Positions 24,251 to 36,307 of a stretch of 64,000 nucleotides of DNA are shown piece by piece. Both the position numbers and the translations under genes were made by a program. Position 1 is the first letter of the stretch; each line of letters begins with the position of its first letter. The notes under the pieces are model-generated. The model saw nothing but the letters and a program-made list of their open reading frames with translations, was not told where the DNA came from and ran no database searches. The stretch spans positions 10,251,212 to 10,315,211 of the forward strand of contig NW_023998414.1 in NCBI RefSeq assembly GCF_014805625.2. The letters run 5' to 3'. Source of the DNA: Glossina fuscipes. Its lineage: Eukaryota; Arthropoda; Insecta; Diptera; Glossinidae.

Positions 24251-25224
24251 TTTTTTCTCGACACGAATAAGCTTCAAATTTATGGAAAATAAAAGAGAAA
24301 AACAACACAAAAAAAAAAAAAAAAAAAAGCAGTTTCTATATTAAAAACTATAAAGAGCGATTATTATTCATAATCGGCTTAGTTGTTCACGTAGACCTTA
24401 AATAGTGTATAGACAAGCCTTTAAACAGGTTAATAGTTAGCATTCAGATAAAAAAAAAGAAAGAAAATAAGCACAGGTGAATATAAATCTCAAGGCGTTA
24501 ACAAAGTCGTACGTTTATACTCAATTATGATTAGATGGTCTAAACTAGATATGTAATCTAAACTTATTAATAAAGTCAGCTTTAGTGTATACAGTTCGGT
24601 ATATGGGAATCTTGATTTCTTTTGAAAGGCTTAACAATTTTTGACGACCGTCTAGACGCTATGCCAATGAACCAATTAAATTGAGCCTACTTACCTAATA
24701 ATGAACTTACACGATGCAAACATGAAATGTTGATCTTTAGCATATTGCAAAAAAGAATATAATAATAAAATAGAAAATTAAACAAAATGGAGTTTTACTC
24801 TGTAAATATAGCGTTTAATTTGATCAGACTAATTTATTTTTATGTCTATATGTGTATGCATTAAAAATATTGCATATATACTGTACTTTCTTTGTTGAGT
24901 GTATGTATTTGTTTCAAATTCGAGCTTTAGCAGAGAGACGGCGCAGATATGTGACAATAAAAACAAAAAACCAAAAAAAAAAAAAAAAAAAGTTAAAAAG
25001 GAAAATAAACACACATTTAAGGCTAACAAAAGCATATAAGGCAGATGCTTAAAAATTATGCGTACATACGCTTTCTATGCATCTCGTAGCACGGTTGATG
25101 TATTAGTGTCACGGATTGCTTATGAATGGGATGACTGATAAAAGAATCAAAGGGTCGCAATGTCTGCCCCCTTTAGATGCATATAATTTTTTTTCAACTA
25201 CGGAAAGGGGTGTTTTCGTTTCTT

Positions 25225-25310
25225 CTTTTGTTGTTGTTGTTGTTATTATTATTATTATTATTGTTGTTATTGCTCTTATTGTTTTTATTGTTATTGTTAT
25301 TTTGTTTTTA
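25225..25310 (+). repeat. (TTG)n/(TTA)n microsatellite
   Basis: Runs of TTG, TTA and TTGTTA trinucleotides. The overlapping poly-V/poly-I and poly-T frames are artefacts of this repeat. Confidence 0.9.
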
Positions 25311-25527
25311 AGGAGGCTCAGCACACACATGATGGAATTTTACATTCTGTTATGTTCTGCTCAAAATCATAATATCCAGTGTAAACACAAAGACGGCTGT
25401 TGTGTTTTTATTCCGTTTTTTTTTTTTTTTTTTTTTTTGCAATAGCTTCCAAAACCAGGATATATTGGCTTTTTCCCTAAGCTTGTGACTATTAAAAAAA
25501 TTCGTTGCTTCAATTCGGCAAAGTATA

Positions 25528-26051
25528 CGAGGTGTGTTAAAAAAGAAGAAGAAGATAGGTTTTGAGATTTCGTAGGCTAGATACGTGAACAGTCGATGAA
25601 AACGTCGAAGCAGAAAAAAAAAATAATTGTCACGGAGAAGCTGCTGAGGATGTTGGCATATGGCTTTCAATTTTGTTGAGAATGAATGGTCACTGATATT
25701 CCATCTAGGTACACATACCAGTTCATTTGTGATTACTTGTTGGCAATTTTTTAATCAAAAGCAACATCGTAGTCATGTCTCAGCCAACGTGTCCATCAAA
25801 CTTGGCCCCAAAGTGACTGTTGTCTGAAACTGAAAAAATCGCTGAAAAGACGAAGCTTTGCCACGATTAAGATGATAAAGACCGCGTCGTTGAAAAAGCT
25901 CAAGACTATACCAAAAATCGCCTATCGGAGATGCTTCGAGGATTGAAAAAGACGCTCGCACGGGCGCTTTATAACTATGAGGAATTACTTTGATCAGTAC
26001 ATAAATGTTTTTCGAGAAACATAAAGTTATCTTTGCTTTGAACACACCTCG
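25528..26051 (+). mobile_element. Internally deleted mariner-type element with perfect 11-bp TIRs
   Basis: CGAGGTGTGTT at 25528-25538 and its exact inverse AACACACCTCG at 26041-26051 bound 524 bp. The left end follows TA; the right flank is CA, so the TA duplication is imperfect. Between them the plus strand keeps the C-terminal third of a transposase: SNIVVMSQP at about 25760 (family: MPQPPYSPDLAP, preceding the third catalytic Asp), then after a stop LKLKKSLKRRSFATIK at 25824 (family: GHRFATIEEIK), TASLKKLKTIPKIAYRRCFED, and RRSHGRFITMRNYFD (family: WHKCIxxxGDYFEGD). Stops replace the Asp and Trp codons. The N-terminal and first catalytic parts are deleted, so the copy is inactive. Confidence 0.8.
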
Positions 26052-26238
26052 CACGTGCCATCGAAATGAAATAAATATATGTCGTGCCAAATGGAGGGCT
26101 CCATATACCTATTTCCAAATGCCATTATGGATCATTTTGACCCATAGTTTTTGTAGAATCGCTGCAGTCACAAACATGAAACTAAATAGAGGAAATTTGG
26201 CACAAGCATTGCCTGGTTAACTAAAAATATGAGGTTAA

Positions 26239-26960
26239 GCAAGTAAGAAAATTATATTCGGTAGTGATCGAACCCTTTATACCCGTCATCGTTATCCTAA
26301 AAAGGAGAAAAACAGGAAAAGATCTATATTTTCATGCTCCATATTATGAAGTGGACGCAGTTAATTTTTTTTATTTCCGAAAGAAAAGTTTTTGTCGCAT
26401 AGGCGTGTGGGTGTTGGGGGCGTGTTTTGCGACAAGTTTACATACCTCCCGAATTCTTTTGCAAATATATAGGCGATACAATGATTTTCGCTGACATTAG
26501 AATATTTACCACAAATACTACATAGACGAACAAGAGACAAACGAACGGACATGTTTAAGTGCGTTCCAAATTTGAAACTGGCCAAGATTTTATATACTTT
26601 ATGAAGTTTTTTTAAAGCTTTTTTCTGCCCGTTTCAAAGGTAACGAAAAAAAATTTAAATTTTGATACACTATAATATTGAACAGGCGTGATCAATTTTT
26701 TTCACTTTTGTACAGGTACTACGGTATCGCCCATGAAATATATGTTCAAATTTATATAGATTGATCTGCTGTAATTTATGAGTAATGAGTCAAAAACCAA
26801 TTTTTTTTTTTTCCTTTTGAAAAACAGGAATGTTCTCAGTTTACGTGGTGCAATGGGCGTGGCCTCTTTTTTTTCTGGACCTACATCAAAGCCTAGGTTT
26901 ACGCTATAAACTTTGGAACATCAGGCATTCGCAGACATAACGCAAACGACAATTGAAGCC
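26239..26960 (-). repeat. Interspersed repeat family A, copy 3
   Basis: Reverse copy beginning at its terminal module CAAGTAAGAAAATTATATTCGG, with the paired TCGAACC and TATACCCGTCATCG. Inside, 'cgcataggcgtgtgggtg', 'ttaagtgcgttccaaatttg' and 'gtttacgtggtgcaatggg' are reverse matches to other family A copies. The other end is degraded near 26960. Confidence 0.65.
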
Positions 26961-29030
26961 ATCATCTGCGGCAGTGCGTTCAAGTCTAAACTTTTCAAAG
27001 AAAGCATAATTTAGTTCATTTTAAAAAGTGTAGCCCTTGATGAGTATTGCTCCTACTTAGACACCGTCTATTATTGTATAATTTAGAAGCGCCCATGAAT
27101 TTTTTATCGGGATTCATCCATCCATGATTTGTGATCATTTTATTGAGAATTTTATGTTACCTTGGACTAGTGAGTACACCTAAAACACAAGCTTTCAAAC
27201 GGATTTCTATGTATATACATCACCTTCGCAACGAAAGGAAAGTCAGAGGATTCCTATTCATACATTCGTGCATTCTTTTATTGTGCTCCCCCTCAATGAT
27301 TCGAGGGGGATTCGAGATTCGCCTTAACATTCGAAACCTATGCGTTTCGTAAATCATATATTAAAGTGAGGGTAGCATCGATCCCAATTTAAGGCAATTT
27401 GTGTTGTTGTACTTTTTTTCTTTTTTTTTTTTTTTCGTTCTGCATCGCTTGCACACAGAACTGGTTAAACTCGATTTTTGTGCTCGCGTCTAAAGCGATT
27501 AAGCATAGTGGGACATATGAGTTTTACTCGCTGGAAATTATGATTTTAGTCCTTACACTCACACACACACACGTATTAGAAATCTTTCGAAACATATTTA
27601 TATACGCACACTATTATCAATCATATTTAAAATCTTCGTTAATATCTTACATTAAAGTAATAAATGTTGAGTTGAAATCTTCCTTGAGCTTAAAATCGGA
27701 TTTGCTAAATATAACTCGATATGATTAATTAATAAATTTTTTAATAAACAATATTTCATTTAATTAATCAATTCTTTGTTATTTATTTATTTTAATTTTT
27801 TGTTTTTTTTTTTTTTTACTCCTTTCTTTTTATGACCAAATATGGTCTGATTTCTTCTTGTGTTCATCAGAGAAGAAAAAAAGAAGAAAAGATAAACGAA
27901 ACGATTCGCAAGTTGTCTTTTCTTTTTTGCTCATTAAATCAGAAAACCAAACAATTTTATTAAGTCGGCAATAAATGAATTGACAGAAAAAATAAAAATG
28001 CCTGAAGACGTTCAAGAAATAAACCATTTTATTGTTTATAAAAGAAATGTGAAGACTTTTTCAAATTGTTCATTATCATCTTAAAGAATTTAGCAGTTGC
28101 ATGTATTTGTTGTTGTTATTGTTGTTGTTATTATTATTATTATTAAAACTTGCATGTCATTCACGATGTGTTTGGTCCGTCTTTTCAGTCACGTAAGGCA
28201 ATGTTTGGTCATATAAAATAAAATAACACAAAAATATGCACCAGATAACTCGGTTGAGTAGATAGATACGTATATACGTACTATACTATATATGGTTGAA
28301 TGCGAAGCAACAAGTTGTCTGAACTATTATACATATATATAATATGTCTATATAAATATATATATATATATACATATAGATTTATTTATTTATGTACATA
28401 TATATATACATTTATATAATGGTAACGTTTTTGTCTGTTCGCTCGCTCACTTACAAGTTTTAACAAACTCAATATTGCTTTCGTTTAGCTATAACGCACC
28501 CATATAAGAAAGAATACAATGTGATTGTACCTAGAAAAGCCGATTTCATGCGAAAACGTGCTTTGAATACAGACAACGAGAAGCTCTTCTTTCATTATTT
28601 GAAGAAGAACTCTAATTGGAAAGTTTCTCTACGAAGACATTCCGCTTAATAACGCTTCCAAAACTATTTAGTTTTTTTTTTTTTTTTTTTTTTTTTCAAA
28701 TATGTTGCGATAGAAGATTAACTTATTTCTCTGGGGAATATATAAGATTTTTGTATTACAAGAATACCATCGGTTAAACAACTTGCAAGATTGGCAAAAA
28801 CAAATGTTGCTTATTTCTTGTGTGCTTCTGCGTGATGTCACAAATGCATATAATACGCAATTTCTTTGAAATATTTCACTATGAACTCCAACACCTCCTG
28901 ATAAATTACTTTGGATATACGTGCATGTAGGATATACACTGAAACAAAAAAAAAAAAAAAAAAAAAAAAAAAGACTGTTTGCATTTTTTATGAGCTTATC
29001 TTAATCTTTCATATTTCTTATCAAAAATGA
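26960..29030. other. Gene-free AT-rich stretch
   Basis: No supported gene. Contains T runs at 27417-27435 and about 28673-28697, (TTG)(TTA)n at 28108-28145, several TATATA stretches around 28330-28410, and an A run of about 26 bases near 28946-28972. I see no clear transposon structure. Confidence 0.6.
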
Positions 29031-29041
29031 AAATGAAAAAT

Positions 29042-29395
29042 CAGGAATGGGTAACTTTTTTCATCGACAGGCCAATATAATAATTTTCATATCATAACAG
29101 ATCGATAAGAATTAAAATTTATATAGGGATATGTAATGGACTAAATTGGTAATGTCCCTGATATCTTATTACATCAAAGTTCGCGCAGAATTCGTCAGTA
29201 GATAGTTGAAGAACTAAAAAAATGCGGCATTAATGCATCTTTTCTTCTTAAATGGTCGCTAATGAGCATTCAATAGCTGCACACTTGTGTTCGCAGTGCA
29301 GACAGATATAATCCATTCGCAGCATTACCACGTGTTATCAAATTGAAGTATTTTAAAATTTTGATTATCCGCGGGCCTTTAGTTGCCCATCCCTG
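29042..29395. mobile_element. Probable hAT-type MITE
   Basis: The left end CAGGAATGGGTAACT and the right end, reverse-complemented, CAGGGATGGGCAACT agree at 13 of 15 positions. The right end continues AAAGGCCCGCGG. CAGGGxTGGGCAAACTxxGGCCCGCGG is a well-known type of terminus in hAT (Charlie-like) transposons. The 354-bp interior has no transposase. The adjacent 8-bp flanks (TGAAAAAT and TATTACAT) are not identical, so a target-site duplication is not supported and the copy is old or chimeric. Confidence 0.5.
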
Positions 29396-29619
29396 TATTA
29401 CATACATTCTGAAGTTATTATAATTTGGATCATCTAATAACCAAGTGAAGCTGATATTCAAACTGAAAATTGTCTTCAGTGTAACGTTAAGGATATACAT
29501 ATAATGTACTGGAATTAAAAAACCACCACCATTGTGTTGAACTCTAATAATAATCTTTGAGAGAAGAAAAAAAAAAAACAAAAACCAAAAAAGGAAGAAT
29601 GAAAGAATATACATAAATA

Positions 29620-29623
<4 letters not shown>

Positions 29624-29664
<41 letters not shown>
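29624..29664. repeat. (TA)n microsatellite, left of assembly gap
   Basis: Uninterrupted TA repeat running straight into the N block; the same repeat resumes after it at 29765-29804. Confidence 0.95.
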
Positions 29665-29764
29665 NNNNNNNNNNNNNNNNNNNNNNNNNNNNNNNNNNNN
29701 NNNNNNNNNNNNNNNNNNNNNNNNNNNNNNNNNNNNNNNNNNNNNNNNNNNNNNNNNNNNNNNN
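29665..29764. other. Assembly gap (100 N)
   Basis: Exactly 100 N, which suggests a default gap size, inside an AT dinucleotide repeat. The true length is unknown, so coordinates right of it are nominal. Confidence 0.99.
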
Positions 29765-29807
<43 letters not shown>

Positions 29808-30312
29808 TCTTTATTTTCATTAGACCGCTGGAAATAAATGGGCTTCTAACCATTACGGTTCGTTGTTTACATTTAAGAGTTTTTGTAGAGCTCAACGGCA
29901 AAAAGAGCGTATTAACTAATACTATTACATAAGGAAATATGAAAGAGAATTTCAACTCGAAAAATGGAAAAAACGAGAAAAAATAAAACAAAAGGTTAAA
30001 TTAATGAGCACAGAAACCAGAACGTAAGAGTAAGAGACAAGGTTTTTATAAACCGGCTATGGCTGTGACGCCATTAAAAATACCTACAACTTGAAATATC
30101 AGTACAGGCTTGACATTTGAGTGTGTTGCTTTGGCTTTTCTTCTTGTGCATTAATGGTAGAGTTTTGTTATTATTAACATCGCATTTTGCTTTTTGTTGC
30201 TTTGTTTTATTTCATTTCACTATATTCTTCTTCTTATTCTTCTGCCACCGATAAAGTAAATATACCTGAAGTTGTGTACAGAAACGTAAAGAGATAAATA
30301 AATAAAGGAAAT

Positions 30313-30741
30313 ATGTTGAAAGTTGTACTACAAAGCGTCATAGTCTATGCAATTTTAAGTACAGCACTGGGAATCAATTGTTATGTGTGTGACACCTCGG
30401 ACACGACTACACCGTTTCAATGTGGCGAATGGTTTGAACGTTTCGATCGACCCGATATACAGACACAAAATTGTTCAAACGTTCACGACGCTAAATTCTG
30501 CATTAAACATGTTGGCCGCTTTGAAGGGGGTATAGGTGCAAAGCGTTTTTGCTCATCAAAAGATTTAGGAAACTATTGTGATTATGTACGTAATAAAGGT
30601 GATCGCATGGATTACAGATCGTGCATTTATACATGCAACACCGATGGATGCAACGGAGCCGACAACAGTTTACGCACAATCACAACTGTTCAACTTTTAT
30701 TTGTCATTGTTGTGACGTCGCTGTGGTCGCTATGCTTATAA
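30313..30741 (+). CDS. Ly6/uPAR-family secreted protein, probably GPI-anchored
   Basis: A complete single-exon gene of 142 residues. Residues 1-20 form a signal peptide (VVLQSVIVYAILSTALG), after which the mature chain starts at INCYVCD. The ectodomain has ten cysteines (C23, C26, C37, C54, C63, C80, C89, C104, C108, C113), ending CNTDGCN, the pattern of a three-finger Ly6/uPAR domain of the insect quiver/sleepless-like kind. N53-C-S is a possible N-glycosylation site. Residues about 124-142 (TVQLLFVIVVTSLWSLCL) are a hydrophobic tail after a small-residue stretch (NGADNS), which fits a GPI-attachment signal. Such proteins sit on the outer cell surface and modulate channels, receptors or septate-junction assembly in flies; which of these applies here is unknown. 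No upstream exon is needed. The only neighbours are repeats. I do not assign an orthologue. Confidence 0.92.
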   Translation: MLKVVLQSVIVYAILSTALGINCYVCDTSDTTTPFQCGEWFERFDRPDIQTQNCSNVHDAKFCIKHVGRFEGGIGAKRFCSSKDLGNYCDYVRNKGDRMDYRSCIYTCNTDGCNGADNSLRTITTVQLLFVIVVTSLWSLCL

Positions 30742-30761
30742 GAACGCATTACTCAATTGTG

Positions 30762-30952
30762 AATAAATATCGAAATGAGAGAGAGAATTGCATCACCTAA
30801 AGATAATATTCATTCGAATATAAGTGTTTATATGAAAATCTTAGTATGAGCTTTATTTTATTATTTATTTAAATATTAATGTCTAGTTGTAGTTAAAAAA
30901 ATTAGTTATATATATCTCGTTTTGATTTACTTAAAGTAATTCTGAAAATAAA
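30762..30952 (+). terminator. Candidate polyadenylation signals of the Ly6 gene
   Basis: AATAAA occurs at 30762-30767, only 21 bases after the stop, and again at 30947-30952 about 206 bases after it, where it is followed by AGTGCCTCC. The second is the more usual spacing. Choice between them is inference. Confidence 0.4.
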
Positions 30953-31045
30953 AAGTGCCTCCAAGAAATAAAAATTAGAAATAATTATTAACTAATTAAT
31001 TTTAATTATCGATCTTTTATTGATTATTATTAATTCCACTTTTAA

Positions 31046-31810
31046 TACCCATCACCGATGGATGAGGAGTATATTCACTTGCATTCACATTTACAACGCG
31101 TAGAAGGAAGCGGAAGGATCGGAGACCCCACAAAGTATATAAACATTCTTGATTAGAATCAAATTCTAAAACGATTTAAGCATGTCCGTCTGTTTGTCTA
31201 TTTGTTACTAAACATTCTCTTGGCCGCATATATGAAGCTATCGATTTCAAATTTGGCGGAAACGTTGGAAGCTCTTGCACGCAGGTTGGTATAGCAAATG
31301 GACCAAATCGATCGAAGGACACGCCTACAGCACCATGTAAACTGACAATACCTCTATTTTTTAGGACGAATAAAAAATTGTTGTCTTCCTCATTACGCTC
31401 ATATACGCAATGCAGTAGCAGCGGTACAAAAACGCCTATTCCCATTTTCTTTTTAAACCTTTACAATGTGCAATGTGGGCATAAGTTTCAAAAATCTCAT
31501 AAACCTAACCATATTCGTCTGCCCATCGGCCCGTCTGTTTATCTACGTAGTACCTGTGGTCAACCGTCTCCTGTTCGCACAAGTGAAGATATCGCCTACA
31601 AATATGCAAAAGAATTTAGAAGTGAGTTAAACTTTTCAAAGTGCACGCCTAATACGCCCACATGTCTATGCGAGAAAAATTTTTATTTTGAAAACTGAAA
31701 AAATCAACCACGCCCATCCAAAATTATAGAGTAAGAAAGTTCAGTTATTCGCCCTTTTTCTAGGATCGGAGCGATGGGTATGAAAGATTTGTTCACGATC
31801 CTTATTTGTT
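31046..31810 (+). repeat. Interspersed repeat family A, copy 4
   Basis: Starts TACCCATCACCGATGG and contains 'gagaccccacaaagtata', 'ttcttgattagaatcaaatt', 'cgatttaagcatgtccgtct', a second half with 'aacctaaccatattcgtctg' and 'aaaatcaaccacgcccatc', and ends GCGATGGGTATGAAAGATT. Open frames on either strand across it are shadows of the repeat. It lies about 300 bp downstream of the Ly6 gene. Confidence 0.7.
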
Positions 31811-32039
31811 GTGAAACATAATAAGTCAATCAGCTTTTATTATTTTTCTGTCAAAATCATTATGCGTTCAATTCTTGGAATACTTTGGGCGGAGAGCTCT
31901 GATGTCAGATGATGAGTTCTACGCCGTAGACAGTTTTTGAGAGAGTGAAATGAATAGTGATTGAACCGAGCAAAGGTCCACGCTATACGATGCATGTATA
32001 CGTAACTTCCTAGTAAGCGTTTAACACGTTTGTTTTTGG

Positions 32040-32180
32040 TATGAGTGGCTTATGTGACATGTTCGGAAGGGAAGTTGTAAATGATCGGGCTTGCAATACA
32101 TGGTTTGTTAATTTTTCTTTCCGGAGATTAAGTCTCAAAGAAGATTGGCGATCTGGATGGTAATGGTATTCTATGATCTA
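32040..32180 (+). pseudogene. Mariner transposase N-terminal remnant
   Basis: The plus strand encodes, in one local frame, DMFGREVVNDRACNTWF then VNFSFRRLSLKEDWRSGW before a stop near 32161. This matches the second HTH region of mariner transposases (YGxxxxSxxTCxxWFxxFRxGDFSLxDxxRSGRP). Nothing recognisable continues downstream and no TIRs were seen. It resembles the mauritiana-like or related lineage more than the irritans-type remnant at 11.5 kb. Confidence 0.55.
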
Positions 32181-32998
32181 TGTTGGAGAGGAACTCACAC
32201 TTAACACATTTTCTTCTGAAGTATGACAACACTTTTTTCGTCATAATATTATGATGAAGCTATTGAATCCCAGTTCTTCATACATTTAGTTGCCAACTTT
32301 TTTCTAATAGATAGAATCTTCTAATAGTGGATAGAATTCTTAAAAGAAAAAAAATAAAATCACTTTCATAATAGAGGACGATAGGGACGAGCTATTGGTA
32401 TTTCGAGTTTCTTAGCAACAATGCTTGCAACTAACGTTTATTCTTCTTTTCACATGTAGTCTTGCATGGAAGATAATACAAAGCAAGTGAATGTTCTGAA
32501 ATTGATTCGTATGCTCGCAACTTCATATTTATATCTTGACAATTTCAGTATAAAATTTCGGGTAATCAAAATCTTTTTAAAGTAGAATAGAGAGAATAAT
32601 CGCATTCTAGTATTTGAATTCACCCATACAATCCTGCTTCAATACACTATAATAATTTAATGCGAATGCGAAGGCGAACTTAGAATGCTTTACTTTTTCT
32701 ATTTTAGCTATATGTGTATATATATTTTGTATGTTTTGTGTTTGTATATATATATATATATATATATGTATATGATTTCAGATTAACTTGAACTCAAACG
32801 TTAATTACGTGACATTTTCGATTATTACGGCATATTTCCTAATAACTAAGAGTATTCGATAATATTGTACCTGCTTTAGGTTTAACTCCTTTCTTAGATC
32901 TTAGTGTCGAATTTTTTTAATATTGAAGACGTTGAACTGTATGTGAATAAAAATCTGTCAAATTTTCTAAAACTGTTAGTCAATTTATTTTATTTTTA

Positions 32999-32999
<1 letters not shown>

Positions 33000-33030
<31 letters not shown>

Positions 33031-33058
33031 TTGTTGTTTTTTTGTTGTTTTTGTTGTT
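33000..33058 (+). repeat. (TTG)n microsatellite
   Basis: Ten clean TTG units followed by imperfect T-rich variants. Simple repeat. Confidence 0.95.
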
Positions 33059-33767
33059 ATAATTTTTTAATTAATTTCAACACTAATTTAATTCTCATTT
33101 ATTGCGCTCTTCTTTCGTTTGCTGTCATCTAGAGTTTATTTCTGCCGCCGCATCTATTGTGGTTTTCATGCTTATCAATCTAAATTCGATCATGTAAAAC
33201 GATCACAATGACATCTTTTATTTTTTCGCCCCAGATCAAGACTGATTTCACTTCTCATATTATTGTTTTTTGCCACTGCAATCTATCGTTACGTTTTAAA
33301 TGCCTACACAAGCAAGCGAACTAATGGAAATAAATTCCAATTGAATGTTGACTTTTTGTTCTCAAACATGTATGCATGTATGTGTATGACATGGTTTTAT
33401 TTATCTAAGTTTAAATTTTTTTTTTTTCTCAAAGTTTTCTACTTTTTTTTTTTTTTATTTATATAACAATTGGTTTGACAATTTGAAAGCTTATTTGGCT
33501 TTGAACGTCATTAGATTACATTGATATGTAAATGTAATTGAAGAATGCAAAATGAATGCACAGTAGGGCACTTCTATGTGTGCACATATTACCAAACTAA
33601 GTAAATCAATGTAATATAGTATTGAAGGTTTGTGAAAGATCTTAAAACTAACGTAAGGTTATAGAATCGCGTCTGAAGCGGGGCGACCGCCCAATGTATT
33701 CTTAAATTGCATAACAGTCGTGCACTTTTTTTTTTATCTCTTTGCACTTTTTTTTAATCTTTCACAA

Positions 33768-33798
<31 letters not shown>

Positions 33799-33929
33799 GC
33801 GTGGTATTTTTGTACTTATTATTTCATAATACCGCTGGTTGCTCTGCATGGCTTGGGTATCTGGCCCATTGGATCACACCGCTCCCAACTGAAGCCCGCT
33901 TTCAAGCTCGTCAATTGCAACTCGCCCTA

Positions 33930-34715
33930 TACTACTGTTGTGTTTTTTCATTCACAAAGAAACACGGAAAGCAAAGATGTTCTCAGTTTTTGTCGCGTAG
34001 GTATGTGGGCGTTGTAAGTGTGTCCTTTGAAAGTTTGACCATTTTCAAATGCTTTTACAAATTTTTAGCTGATACATAGTTGGGCACGCAGATTGATGGA
34101 CAGACAAACAAACATGCATTTCGAAATTGGCACAGGTCAAGAATATATACATACTTTATGAGGTTTTCAAAGCTGGCTTCTGCGCGTTGCAAAAATATTG
34201 GCTAAAAATTGAATTTTGTTATATTATACATAAGGTTGGGTCCGCGCGGTCAATTCATTTTATTTTTTTAGTACTCAAGCATCGTTCTTAGAATATGGTT
34301 GTATATATTTTGGTAAATTTATCTGCTATAGTTTATGAGTAATAAGCCAATAACCAAATTTTTATTTCTATGACAAAACAAAGGTGTTTTCAGCTTATGT
34401 ACTGTTGACATGTTCTTCGATCAATTGGAGTCGTTTTCTCATCCCAAATTGCGTGCAAAAACTTCCACTGTTTCTCCCAAATTTGAAGTTGGCAGCATCA
34501 TTTTTCGGCCAGAAGAATGTTTGTAATAGACATAACACAGATTGAAGGACGGACGGACGGACGGACGGACATGATTAAATTGATTCAGAATTTAATGCTG
34601 ATCTACCGTATATGCACTGTGTTGAATCTCAAATGTTTCCTTCCAGGCGTTGCAAACGTTTTCGCAAAATGAATATACCCCTCATCCTTCGATGATGGGT
34701 ATAAAAATGTAATTA
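33930..34715 (-). repeat. Interspersed repeat family A, copy 5
   Basis: Reverse copy. From the right: CATCATCGAAGGATGAGGGG and TTTGCGAAAACGTTTGCAACGC as reverse complements, plus a five-fold GGAC tandem at 34547-34570 within the usual 'gacggacggacat' site. Inside are 'cgcgtaggtatgtgggcg' and 'tttatgagtaataagcc'. The adjacent GC-richer stretch 33825-33925 is of unknown origin. Confidence 0.65.
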
Positions 34716-36307
34716 TTCGGGAAAGAAAAAGCATCGACATTAAAGTTCATAAGATTATGGCCGAACTTTGCAAATTTGATTTCAATCCGGCCTCCTTTCG
34801 ATGTTCTGCATCATATATATGATGAGAGGAAAAATTTACCGATAATTAAATGAACATATGGAGAATTGTTTTACCCTTACATTGAATATGGGAAAAAGAA
34901 AAACTTACATATTACGAATATATGTATGTACATGAAATGAATATCCGGCGATAGTTATTGATATTCACACATTATTTATAGGACCATTCAAACTTTAGCA
35001 ATTAACTTTATATATATAATTGTTTTTCATGAGATTTCTGATATTTACAACAACAAACTTTCAATAAACCTCTTTACAAAGGTTAAGATAGTACGCTTAA
35101 CTTAGTTTTCAACGGCAATTGAAATTGCGTGTGCTTTTCATTTTTTATTTCTTGTGGTTTTTTTTTTTTTTTTTTTTTTTTTCATACAAAAAAAAAAACA
35201 ACAATTTAAGCAATTGACAAAATTATGTACGAAAATACTGTACATTATATGAATACATTTACTTAGCTTAGATATTATGCGATACAAAATAAAGGGAAAA
35301 GAAAAAAAAAAAACAAAATCGCTCTTGAATTTATTATAAGATCGAAAAGAGAGCAAAAAAAAAATGATGTGCGAACGTACAACAATCGCGTACATATATG
35401 TATACACGATTTCTAAACAAGCCACAAGATAACAAGTTTCAATTGACAATTGCAGATAAAGATCAAGTTATGTGTATAGGAATCGTCTCTGCTAAGTTGA
35501 AAGCATTAAATGACAGAGGCACAGTCTTAAAGAGGGTACAGAATCTTTATTTTCTCTACTCATGTATAGGGGAAATTTTCATATGATTGAGATAAACACT
35601 TACGCTTACAACTATTACGCCCATTAAAGTCTTTAATTGAATTAAAAGTCTAACTTAAACGTGCTATACTTGCATGTGCAATATCTTGTTAGCTACATAT
35701 ATGTATATGATTTAGTAATGCATTTGATATGTTTCGGATGCATTGCACAGTAGTGTTGATTACATTGTTATTATGTCATGTCCACTGTCAGAATTCGAGC
35801 ACCATTTAGGTGAGTGAGTGTAACGTAAAAGGTCAATCTTGTTAACAATAAATAGAACATGTTTCAAAAAATATTATAGAATTTTAATTAAAACATAAAT
35901 TTTTTGTTTTTTTTTTTCTTTATTTATTGATTTATTTTTTCATTCTCATTATTACGAAATTGAAAAATATACGCTATGAGAATACCATATAAAAATCATG
36001 TTCAAGGTCAATGCCAAACTAATCCGAGGAGATTATTTGAATTAATATATTCGTGAAATATGTTACCATTTTGTCTGCCTATGAATGTAATCATTGGTTT
36101 CGCTTTGTCATATTAAACACAATAACGCGTTACGTTATTAAAAGAAAAACATTAAAATGAGATTTCCATAAACAACAATTAAAAAAAAAAAATAAATAAA
36201 AAAAATTTGTTGATTTTCCGTATCTGTCTGCAATATGTTAACTAAACATCCTCTGCACTTAACCTTGGTTGTCTTGTTGTTGGTTTTGTTGTTGTCGATT
36301 TTCATTG

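Noticed and set aside
31176..31698. Overlapping frames of 89 and 106 codons on opposite strands
   Set aside because: Both fall inside family A copy 4.
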